Below are positions 53,327 to 60,315 of a DNA stretch of 64,000 nt, piece after piece. The stretch covers positions 124,001 through 188,000 of the forward strand of contig NZ_QEKW01000006.1 in NCBI RefSeq assembly GCF_003096675.1. The letters run 5' to 3'. The notes under the pieces were generated by a model. It was given only the letters and a program-made list of their open reading frames with translations, did not search any database and had not been told where the DNA came from. The stretch's first letter is position 1. Each line of letters opens with the position of its first letter. Source of the DNA: Actinomycetospora cinnamomea (GTDB lineage Bacteria; Actinomycetota; Actinomycetes; Mycobacteriales; Pseudonocardiaceae). The position numbers and the translations under genes are program-made.

Positions 53327-54688
53327 TCACGCAACTGCCGCCGCCGGCCGGGCGGCGTGGCTGCCCCCACGCCGCCCGCTCGCCCGGTGCCCGGAGGCCG
53401 TGGTGGCCTCCGCTCCCCGGGCCTGGCGCACGTCGCGGCGCGCGCTGCCCCGGCGCCGCGACGGGTCCCGGTCCCGCATCCAGGCCTGCGCGGGCTCCTC
53501 CACGAAGCGGTACGCCAGGTGCGCGAGCACCAGGGACGCCACCACGAGGTGGGGCACGAGCAGGGTGGCCGCCGCCGTGTCCGGGGCGAGCGCGGGGATA
53601 CGGGTCATGACGACGAGCGCCACCTCGATCAGCGGGAAGTGCACGAGGTAGAGCGCGTAGGAGATGCGCCCGCCGTGGCGCAGGCGGGGGGTGCCGAGCG
53701 CGCGGGCCACCGGCCCGTCGGTGAGCGCCAGGGCGCCCAGCAGCGCCGGCATCAGCGGTGCGGCGAGGAAGACGCGGGCGTCGGCGGCGAACGCGGCGGT
53801 CGGCGGCGCCGTCGCGGCCCAGTACACGACCAGCACGACCTCGGCGATGACGAGCAGCAGCACCCGGTGGGCCCACCGCGAGACCGTGGCGGTGCGCGGC
53901 ACCCGCCGCACCACCAGCCAGGCCAGCACGCCGGCGGTGAAGCCGGCGGCGAGCCGCACCGCCCAGAACCCGGCGAACGAGCCGCCGAGGGAGCCCTGCA
54001 CCGCCACCACCGCGGTCGGCGTCGCGGCGAGCACCGCGAGCACGGCCAGCACCGGGCGCGGCCAGCCGCGCAGCAGCCAGGCGGCGCCGGCCAGCACCGG
54101 GAAGGCCAGGTAGGCGGCCCACTCGGCGCTGATCGACCACGCCGGCAGGACGAACGAGACGCCGTCGATGCCGCCCGAGTCCCACATCTGCGTCATCGTC
54201 AGCTGCCGCAGCCAGCTCACGGGGTCCAGGCCGGGCTGGGCGCCCTGCCACGTGATCACACCGTCGCTCCCCAGGACGGCGCGCGCGGCGCACCACAGCC
54301 CGACCAGGACCACCACGACCGCGTAGAGCGGCCAGACGCGGGCCAGGCGGGCCCACACGAAGCCCAGCGCCTGCCGCGGACCGGGAGCACCCCGCCACCG
54401 GTCGAGGTAGGAGCGGGCGAGCAGGAAACCGGAGAGGGCGAAGAAGAGGTCGACGCCCAGCGTCCCGGCGGCGAGGACCGGCGCGACGGGCGCGAACCAC
54501 CCCGCGTAGCCGGTGACGGGCAGGAAGCTCAGGTGGTGCAGCAGGACCCAGACCGCGGCGATCGCCCGCAGGCCGGTCAGGGCGGGGATCTCCACGGTGA
54601 CGGCCCGGGACCGGGTGGACGTCGGGTGGGGCGCGGCCGCACCCCGCGGCGTCGGGATCCCGTGGTCCTGCCCCACCACCGACCGCAC
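53327..54688 (-). CDS. Acyltransferase-3 family membrane protein (OafA-like)
   Basis: 453 residues from GTG after GGGGAGG; a shorter start at the GTG giving VTVEIPALTGLRA is possible. IPALTGLRAIAAVWVLLHHL carries the family arginine and catalytic histidine, and GTLGVDLFFALSGFLLARSY and HGGRISYALYLVHFPLIEVA are characteristic. About ten helices. Such proteins O-acylate cell-surface polysaccharides or lipids. Next to arabinan genes it might modify the wall, but that is inference. The C-terminus is a basic Ala/Arg-rich tail. Confidence 0.9.
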   Translation of the reverse strand: MRSVVGQDHGIPTPRGAAAPHPTSTRSRAVTVEIPALTGLRAIAAVWVLLHHLSFLPVTGYAGWFAPVAPVLAAGTLGVDLFFALSGFLLARSYLDRWRGAPGPRQALGFVWARLARVWPLYAVVVVLVGLWCAARAVLGSDGVITWQGAQPGLDPVSWLRQLTMTQMWDSGGIDGVSFVLPAWSISAEWAAYLAFPVLAGAAWLLRGWPRPVLAVLAVLAATPTAVVAVQGSLGGSFAGFWAVRLAAGFTAGVLAWLVVRRVPRTATVSRWAHRVLLLVIAEVVLVVYWAATAPPTAAFAADARVFLAAPLMPALLGALALTDGPVARALGTPRLRHGGRISYALYLVHFPLIEVALVVMTRIPALAPDTAAATLLVPHLVVASLVLAHLAYRFVEEPAQAWMRDRDPSRRRGSARRDVRQARGAEATTASGHRASGRRGGSHAARPAAAVA

Positions 54689-55014
54689 CGCGCCTCCCCG
54701 ACGTCCACCGCTGGGCCGGCGTGTACCGACCCTCGACCCGGTCAACGGCGCCGAGTGGCCGTCTCCTGATACTCCGATCGGTGGATTGGGTCGATTGGCC
54801 GTTCGATCCGGGAGCGCGTGTGCTCCGCGCGATCGCTCTGGGTCACCGACGCCCGAACGGAGCAGTCACCGGCGGGTGGTCGTGACACCGGGTCGAGGGT
54901 CGTGCGAACGGGTACCGGCGGCGCCGGCCGGCCACCTGCCAGACCCTGCCCGTTCGGAGAACCCGGCCGTTGGCCCTGTTTCCCCGTTGCCACTGCCCTG
55001 CAATAGTGGGAGCC
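54689..55014. other. Intergenic region without a recognisable gene
   Basis: Divergent promoter region of the acyltransferase and GNAT genes. A less GC-rich patch lies at about 54767-54820. I see no RNA gene, operator or credible ORF. Confidence 0.45.
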
Positions 55015-55569
55015 ATGACCCTCGCCGTCGCACCGCCCGTGGTCCGCGCCGCGCGCCCGGACGACCTGCCGGCGGTCGCGGTGCACATGCGGGGCATGCT
55101 CGAGCGGGAGCTCGGGGGCTACGACCCGCGGCTGCACGCCGACGTCGACGACCTCGCGCGTGCCTACCTCGCGAGCCCGGGGACGCGGCTGTTCGTGTGC
55201 CTCGCCGAGGGGCGGGACGGCCCCGTGGTGGCCGGCACGGCGTCGGTGCGCCCGGGCGGCCCGAAGCCCGCGTACGTCCCGGAATGGCTCGCCGCGCGCT
55301 ACGCGGGACGGCGGGTGGGCCAGATCTGCCGGGTCTGGGTCGACCCCGCCCACCGTCGGCTCGGCGTGGGCCGCATGCTGGCGACCGAGGCCGCGCGCTG
55401 GGCGTCCGCGGCGGGGTACGACCCGGTCTGCCTGCACACCAACGCGGCCGTGCCCGGTGCGCTGGCCTTCTGGACCGGCTTTCCGGGCGCGGTGCTGGTG
55501 CACGACGCGCGGCCCGACCCGTGGTCGACCGTGCACTTCGAGATCGACCCCGCGGTGTCGGGGGCCTGA
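55015..55569 (+). CDS. GNAT-family N-acetyltransferase
   Basis: 184 residues. RAARPDDLPAVAVHMRGMLE at the start and QICRVWVDPAHRRLGVGRML, the acetyl-CoA loop (R-x-x-G-x-G/A type), identify the fold. Substrate unknown. GGGAG precedes the ATG. Convergent with mscL, with four bases between stops. Confidence 0.88.
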   Translation: MTLAVAPPVVRAARPDDLPAVAVHMRGMLERELGGYDPRLHADVDDLARAYLASPGTRLFVCLAEGRDGPVVAGTASVRPGGPKPAYVPEWLAARYAGRRVGQICRVWVDPAHRRLGVGRMLATEAARWASAAGYDPVCLHTNAAVPGALAFWTGFPGAVLVHDARPDPWSTVHFEIDPAVSGA

Positions 55570-55573
55570 ACCG

Positions 55574-56023
55574 TCAGCGGTCCTGGTAGGGGATGCGCCC
55601 GCCGGCGCCGCCCGCGGTGTCGCGCCCGTCGCCGGTGGAGGAGCGGGCGGCCTGCTCGCGCAGCAGGTCACGGATCTCGGTGAGCAGCTCGACGTCGGTG
55701 GGCTCGGACGGGCCGGACTCCTCGCCGCGCCGGCGTCGCTCCTCGACGATGCGCAGCGGCACCACGACGAGGAAGTAGATGACCGCGGCGGTGATGAGGA
55801 ACGTGATGATCGCGTTGATGAAGCTCGCGTAGTCGAACACGACGCCACGCACGACGAACGAACCGGCGAATTCGCCGCCACCGGAGAAGACCTGGATCAG
55901 CGGCTTGAGGAAGGCGTTCGTGAACGCGCTGACGACGGCGGTGAACGCCGCGCCGACGACGACGGCGACCGCCAGGTCGACGACGTTCCCGCGGAGCAGG
56001 AAATCCTTGAATCCCTTGAGCAC
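55574..56023 (-). CDS. mscL: Large-conductance mechanosensitive channel MscL
   Basis: 149 residues from GTG: VLKGFKDFLLRGNVVDLAVA, the pore helix AVVVGAAFTAVVSAFTNAFL, a periplasmic loop, the second helix FINAIITFLITAAVIYFLVV, and the cytoplasmic helix VELLTEIRDLLREQAA. Length and order are standard. It releases solutes on hypo-osmotic shock. A longer frame upstream has no support. Confidence 0.96.
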   Translation of the reverse strand: MLKGFKDFLLRGNVVDLAVAVVVGAAFTAVVSAFTNAFLKPLIQVFSGGGEFAGSFVVRGVVFDYASFINAIITFLITAAVIYFLVVVPLRIVEERRRRGEESGPSEPTDVELLTEIRDLLREQAARSSTGDGRDTAGGAGGRIPYQDR

Positions 56024-56092
56024 GGGTGGCGGCCTCCGGGTCGGGCGAGGGATCGCGCCCGAGGGTATCGGGCACGGCCGGCGGGCCGGGGC

Positions 56093-56132
56093 CCGGTGCG
56101 AGGTCCTCCCCCGACGGCTGACCTCGCACCGG
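56093..56132. terminator. Hairpin between mscL and the chaplin-like gene
   Basis: Stem CCGGTGCGAGGTC / GACCTCGCACCGG, 13 bp, loop of 14. It lies upstream of mscL and downstream of the leftward chaplin-like gene. Confidence 0.65.
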
Positions 56133-56174
56133 GGGTCCGTGGCCGACCCGGGGCCTCCCGGGGGCACAGACGGC

Positions 56175-56267
56175 GCGAGCACCCTGCCTCGGGCCGGTCG
56201 CCGACCGGTGGTGAGGCGGGGTGCTCGCGCAGTGGGGGGGCGGACGCCGTCGATTCGGGGTCGACGG
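56175..56267 (-). terminator. Double hairpin after chaplin-like gene 1
   Basis: A 16-bp stem (56175-56190 with 56213-56228, one mismatch) enclosing CGGTC-GCC-GACCG, plus a second stem CCGTCGA / TCGACGG at 56247-56267 just after the stop codon. Confidence 0.65.
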
Positions 56268-56283
56268 CTCCGCGCGTCGGGGC

Positions 56284-56607
56284 CTAGTTGTCGGCCGCGA
56301 CCTCGTTCTCGCAGCTCTTGCTGATGCCGGCGCCCTGCTCGCTGCCGTGCTCGACCGAGCTGAGGATCGGGACGTTCCCGGCGACGTCCTGCACCGGGAC
56401 CTGGACCCCGAGCACGTTGACCGGCACGTTGTTGCCGCAGACGTTCACCGGGACGATCGTCTGGGTGTCGCTGACGTTGACCAGGCCGGTCTGCTCGGTA
56501 CGGCCGTCGTCGTGGTGGCCGTCACCGGCGAAGGCGGCACCGGTGGTGGCGGCCAGGCCGGCACCGATGAGCGCGGTGGCGGTCAGGGAGCGACGCAGAA
56601 GGTTCAC
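56284..56607 (-). CDS. Secreted chaplin-like protein 1
   Basis: 107 residues from GTG with AGGAGT upstream. Signal peptide VNLLRRSLTATALIGAGLAA ending near GAAFA, then a histidine/aspartate patch (GDGHHDDGR). The body is Val/Asn-rich: TQTIVPVNVCGNNVPVNVLG, VQVPVQDVAGNVPILS, with a second cysteine in SKSCENEVAADN. The VNVCGN...VNVLGV pattern and two cysteines recall Streptomyces chaplins, which form hydrophobic amyloid films, but this is a resemblance and not a firm family call. A tandem paralogue lies at 56802-57119. Confidence 0.75.
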   Translation of the reverse strand: MNLLRRSLTATALIGAGLAATTGAAFAGDGHHDDGRTEQTGLVNVSDTQTIVPVNVCGNNVPVNVLGVQVPVQDVAGNVPILSSVEHGSEQGAGISKSCENEVAADN

Positions 56608-56751
56608 AGCAGGTACTCCTCGCTGGTGGGGTGCGACCCCGGGGTTCGGCGGGGTCGTGGGGAGCGGGTCGTGCAGAGCGGGACGGCCGGCGGCGAGGGA
56701 GCGGGTCGTCCCGCTCACACCCGCGGCCGATGCTCGGGAGCCCCGAGGCCT

Positions 56752-56789
56752 CCGGACGCGGCGGCCTCGTGCGGCGCCGCCGGGTCCGG
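56752..56789 (-). terminator. Hairpin after chaplin-like gene 2
   Basis: Stem CCGGACGCGGCGGC / GCCGCCGGGTCCGG with one mismatch, 12 bases beyond the stop of the gene at 56802-57119. Confidence 0.65.
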
Positions 56790-56801
56790 GCGCTCGCGTC
56801 G

Positions 56802-57119
56802 TCAGCCGTTCTCGGCCGCGACGTCGTTGTCGCAGTTCTTGGCGACACCCGCAGCCTGCTCGCTGCCCTTCTCGGCCGGGCTGAGGACCGGGATGGTGCC
56901 CGCGACGTCCTGGATCGGGACCTGGACCCCGAGCACGTTGACCGGCACGTTGTTGTTGCAGGCGTTCACCGGGACGATGGTCTGGGTGTCGTCGGCGTTG
57001 AACAGGCCGGTCTGCTCGTCACCGCCGCGCTCGTGCGCCATGGCCGCTCCCGGCACCAGGGCGCTCATGCCCGCGCCCAGCATCGCGGTGGCCAGGACCG
57101 TCTTGGCGAATCGCGCCAT
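56802..57119 (-). CDS. Secreted chaplin-like protein 2
   Basis: 105 residues. Signal peptide MARFAKTVLATAMLGAGMSA ending GAAMA, then HERGGDEQTGLFNADD. The mature part, TQTIVPVNACNNNVPVNVLG and VQVPIQDVAGTIPVL, closely matches paralogue 1, including both cysteines (second in VAKNCDNDVAAENG). DNA identity is also very high across this core, so the duplication is probably recent. GGAG lies six bases before the ATG. Likely a surface or extracellular structural protein. Confidence 0.75.
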   Translation of the reverse strand: MARFAKTVLATAMLGAGMSALVPGAAMAHERGGDEQTGLFNADDTQTIVPVNACNNNVPVNVLGVQVPIQDVAGTIPVLSPAEKGSEQAAGVAKNCDNDVAAENG

Positions 57120-57330
57120 CTCACTGCTCCATTCATCGGGTTGGCTCGCCACACGGAGTAACCGCATGGTCACGCGAGGTGAACGAGGGCTGAGGAACCT
57201 CGGTTGCGCCCGAAGATCTATGTACGCCTGAACGGGTGAAGCGACCGTCCGCACGCCGGTCATGCACGACGCCGATTGCGGCCCTGGCGGAACCGCACGG
57301 GCGCCGCGCCGCACTCGCTACCGTTCGGGC

Positions 57331-58665
57331 GTGTCGTCACCGACCGCCCCGACCCCGCCGACGACCTCCGTGCGGCGCCCCCTCCTCGCCTGGGCCTCCT
57401 GGGACTGGGGCGTCGCGTCCTTCCAGGCCGTGATCACGACGTTCGTCTTCACCGTCTACCTGACCGGGACGGTCGCGGTGGACGAGGCCAGCGGCTCGTC
57501 GGCGCTCGCGACCACCATCGCGCTCTCGGGCGTCCTCGTCGCGCTGGTGGCGCCCGTGTGGGGTCAGCGCAGCGACGCCGCCGGGAAGGAGTACGGGCGT
57601 CAGCGGCGCCTCGGCGTCCTGACCGCGATCACGGTGGTGGCGACGGCCCTGATGGCGCTCGTCACGCCGGTGCCGTCGTCGCTGCTGCTCGGCCTCGTGC
57701 TGCTGGCCGTCGGGACGTTCGCCTACGAGCTCGCCCAGGTCGAGTACAACGCGCTGATCTACCGCCTGGCGCCGCCCGGACGCACCGGATGGGTCTCCGG
57801 CTTCGGCTGGGCCGCGGGCTACGTGGGCGGGATCGTCCTGCTCGTCGTCTGCTTCGTGCTCTTCCTCTCCGACGCGCCGGTGTTCACGTTCGCCGAACCC
57901 GGCATGTCGGTGCGCGTGATCGCGGTGATCTGCGCGGCGTGGCTCGCGGTGTTCGGGCTCCCGGTCCTGTTCATGCGGTTCCCCTACCCGCCGCCGCCCG
58001 GCGACGAGGACGCCGCTCGGGTGAGCGTGCTCGGGTCCTACCGCCTGCTGGTCCAGCGGCTGGTGCGCCTGTACCGCGACGACCGCCACCTGCTCGGGTT
58101 CCTGGTCTCCAGCGCGATCTACCGCGACGGCCTCACCGCCGTGTTCACCTTCGGCGGGGTGCTCGCCGCGGGCACGTTCGGGCTCAGCCCCGGCGACGTG
58201 ATCATCTTCGCGATCGTGGCCAACGTCGTGTCGGCGCTGGGCGCGGTGGTCGGCGGCCGGCTGGACGACCACCTCGGCCCGAAGACCGTGATCGTCGTGT
58301 GCCTCGCCGCGCTCGTGGTGACCGCGGCCTTCATGCTCTTCGCGTCCGGGACCACCGCCTTCTGGATCGGCGGCACGTTCCTGTCGCTGTTCGTCGGCCC
58401 GGCGCAGGCGTGCTCGCGCAGCTACCTCGCCCGCGTCGTGCCCCCGGGGCGCGAGGGCGAGCTCTTCGGGCTCTACGCCACCACCGGGCGCGCGGTCAGC
58501 TTCCTCGCGCCCGCCATGTTCGCGCTGTCCATCGCCGTCTTCGGCGCCCAGCGCTGGGGGATCCTGGGCATCGGGCTCGTGCTCCTGCTCGGGCTGGTGA
58601 CGTTCCTGCCCGTGCGGTCCGTGGCCGGCCACGCCGCCGCGGGCGAGGCGGCCGCCCGCGTCTGA
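57331..58665 (+). CDS. MFS transporter, UMF1/Atg22-like
   Basis: 444 residues, about 12 helices. LLAWASWDWGVASFQAVITT at the N-terminus, the loop GQRSDAAGKEYGRQRRLGVL after helix 2 to 3, and SSAIYRDGLTAVFTFGGVLA mid-protein fit the UMF1 branch related to vacuolar amino-acid effluxers. Substrate unknown. TACCGT lies six bases before the GTG (57319-57324), so probably leaderless. Convergent with the next gene. Confidence 0.88.
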   Translation: MSSPTAPTPPTTSVRRPLLAWASWDWGVASFQAVITTFVFTVYLTGTVAVDEASGSSALATTIALSGVLVALVAPVWGQRSDAAGKEYGRQRRLGVLTAITVVATALMALVTPVPSSLLLGLVLLAVGTFAYELAQVEYNALIYRLAPPGRTGWVSGFGWAAGYVGGIVLLVVCFVLFLSDAPVFTFAEPGMSVRVIAVICAAWLAVFGLPVLFMRFPYPPPPGDEDAARVSVLGSYRLLVQRLVRLYRDDRHLLGFLVSSAIYRDGLTAVFTFGGVLAAGTFGLSPGDVIIFAIVANVVSALGAVVGGRLDDHLGPKTVIVVCLAALVVTAAFMLFASGTTAFWIGGTFLSLFVGPAQACSRSYLARVVPPGREGELFGLYATTGRAVSFLAPAMFALSIAVFGAQRWGILGIGLVLLLGLVTFLPVRSVAGHAAAGEAAARV

Positions 58666-58672
58666 CGCGCGG

Positions 58673-59473
58673 TCAGGACAGGCGTGCGCCCAGCCAGCGC
58701 ACCAGCCGCGAGCCGAACTCGGCGACGAGCACCCAGAAGATCGCCGCGAGCCCGTAGTTCACGACGACGGCGAACGTGGGGTCGCCGAGGAGGAAGAGGT
58801 CGCGGAACGCCAGGACGGCAGTGTCGGCGACGCCGCCGATCAGCTGCGCGACGCCGTTGGCCGGGTTGACGCCGATGAACGTCAGCACGAGGAAGGCGAC
58901 GAGGACCGCGGCGAGCAGGTAGGCGACGATCCGCACCACCATCGCGAGCACGTTGGCGGTCTTCCACAAGAGCTCGCCGACGTTGACCGGCGTGCGGCGC
59001 GCCCGGCCCCGTGGCCCCGCCCCGTCCTCGCCGTGGTCGTGCTGCGGCCGGCTCTCCGGCCGCTCCTGGGTCGCGGTCGCGGTCGCCGTGCCCGAGTCCG
59101 CCTGCGCCTGCGACGAACCGGTCCCCTGTGGTTCCCGCGCGCGGCTCGACCCGGAGTCCTCGGCGCCGCCCCCGGAGGAGCGCGCGTCGTCCGAGTCCTG
59201 GGTCCCGGCGTCCTGGGCCCCGGCGTCCTGGGCCCCGGCGTCCTGGGCCCCGGCGTCCTGAGCGTCCGAGTTCCGGGCGCCCGGGTTCTGGGCGCCCGAG
59301 GAACCGGACGACCCCGACCCGTCACTCAACGAGCCGGAGCCGCCCTCGTGCCCGCCCTGCTCGTTCGGCCCGGCCATCTCGTCGGCCTCGTCCTGGCTGG
59401 TCTCGGCATGCGAGTCGTCCGCGCTGCTCGCCCCGGTCTCGACCTCGCCACGCTGCCCGGTCTGCTCCGTCAC
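58673..59473 (-). CDS. Membrane protein with long disordered repeat-containing N-terminus
   Basis: 266 residues. The first 160 are Ser/Gly/Asp/Gln-rich and contain the DAGAQ repeat (four near-perfect copies). The rest has three or four membrane helices: WKTANVLAMVVRIVAYLLAA, VLVAFLVLTFIGVNPANGVA and VVVNYGLAAIFWVLVAEFGS. LLWKTANVLAMVVRIVAYLL resembles small conserved actinobacterial membrane proteins, but I cannot name a family. No lipobox or signal peptide; the long N-terminus should be cytoplasmic. Confidence 0.75.
   Translation of the reverse strand: MTEQTGQRGEVETGASSADDSHAETSQDEADEMAGPNEQGGHEGGSGSLSDGSGSSGSSGAQNPGARNSDAQDAGAQDAGAQDAGAQDAGTQDSDDARSSGGGAEDSGSSRAREPQGTGSSQAQADSGTATATATQERPESRPQHDHGEDGAGPRGRARRTPVNVGELLWKTANVLAMVVRIVAYLLAAVLVAFLVLTFIGVNPANGVAQLIGGVADTAVLAFRDLFLLGDPTFAVVVNYGLAAIFWVLVAEFGSRLVRWLGARLS
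59195..59260. repeat. 15-base tandem repeat inside the membrane-protein gene
   Basis: GTCCTGGGCCCCGGC is repeated about four times (first and last copies degenerate). It encodes the DAGAQ peptide repeat on the minus strand and is a likely site of copy-number change between strains. Confidence 0.85.
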
Positions 59474-59521
59474 GCGGGCAGTGTTGCACTACCCGGCGGT
59501 AGCGAGCAGGCCGACCGGCCG

Positions 59522-60103
59522 TCACATCGAGGTGGCACCGTCGATGTGCTCGCGCAGCATGTCCGCGTGCCCGGCGTGCTGGGTGGTCTCCGCGATGATG
59601 TGGATCAGGACCCGGCGCACCGACCACGTGGTGCCCGGCTCGTGCCACGGCGCCTTGGGCAGCGCGTGGCGGACGTTGAGGTCGGGGAGCGACGCCAGCG
59701 TCCGCTCGGTCCGCGCCGCCGTCTCGTGGTAGGCGGCGACGACGCCCGCGAGCGTCTCGCCCGGGAGGAGCCTGAACTCGTTCTCGCGCTCGACCAGCCA
59801 GTCCGGCTTCTCGTCGAGGCTCGCGATCCAGCCCTCGAAGTCGTCGAGGGACATGCCCTCGGGCAGCTCGAAGTCCTCCTCCGGCGAGGAGCCGTGGACC
59901 GCGAAGCGCATCCAGTTCTCCTCGACCTTGGTCACGTGCTTGATCAGGCCGCCGAGCGACAGCTGCGACACGGTCGGGCGGGACGCGGCCTGCTCGTCGG
60001 TGAGGTCGCGGGTGGGGAAGACGAGCCAGTGGCGGGCCTGGGCCAGCTCGGCGAGGAGGTCGGCCCGCTCGTCGGCGTCGGTGCTGGTGGTCGTGCTGGT
60101 CAT
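59522..60103 (-). CDS. DinB-superfamily protein
   Basis: 193 residues from the ATG preceded by AGGAG; an ATG ten codons earlier is possible. The four-helix DinB/YfiT fold carries metal-ligand histidines in LSLGGLIKHVTKVEENWM and RRVLIHIIAETTQHAGHADM. Relatives are mycothiol- or bacillithiol-dependent transferases and isomerases. The specific reaction is unknown. Confidence 0.88.
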   Translation of the reverse strand: MTSTTTSTDADERADLLAELAQARHWLVFPTRDLTDEQAASRPTVSQLSLGGLIKHVTKVEENWMRFAVHGSSPEEDFELPEGMSLDDFEGWIASLDEKPDWLVERENEFRLLPGETLAGVVAAYHETAARTERTLASLPDLNVRHALPKAPWHEPGTTWSVRRVLIHIIAETTQHAGHADMLREHIDGATSM

Positions 60104-60231
60104 CGGGGTCTCCTGCGCGCTGGTGACGGTCATCGGCGGCCTGCCTTCCTGTCGTCCTCGATGACCACGACGCTAGGGGGACAGGCGGACAGGTCCGGTC
60201 CTCGACTCGGAAGGAAGTCGCGCGTACGAGG

Positions 60232-60270
60232 ATGCGGCGTTGCTGGCGTCTGACGCCAGCAACGCCGCAT
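60232..60270 (-). terminator. Long perfect hairpin after glfT2
   Basis: 19-bp perfect stem ATGCGGCGTTGCTGGCGTC / GACGCCAGCAACGCCGCAT, with one central base (a real loop would use the inner pairs). It lies 46 bases past the glfT2 stop. No U-tract. Confidence 0.8.
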
Positions 60271-60315
60271 TGCTCGCACACCCCGTGTGCGCCGCGGCCG
60301 GGGCCCTGTGGGGCT

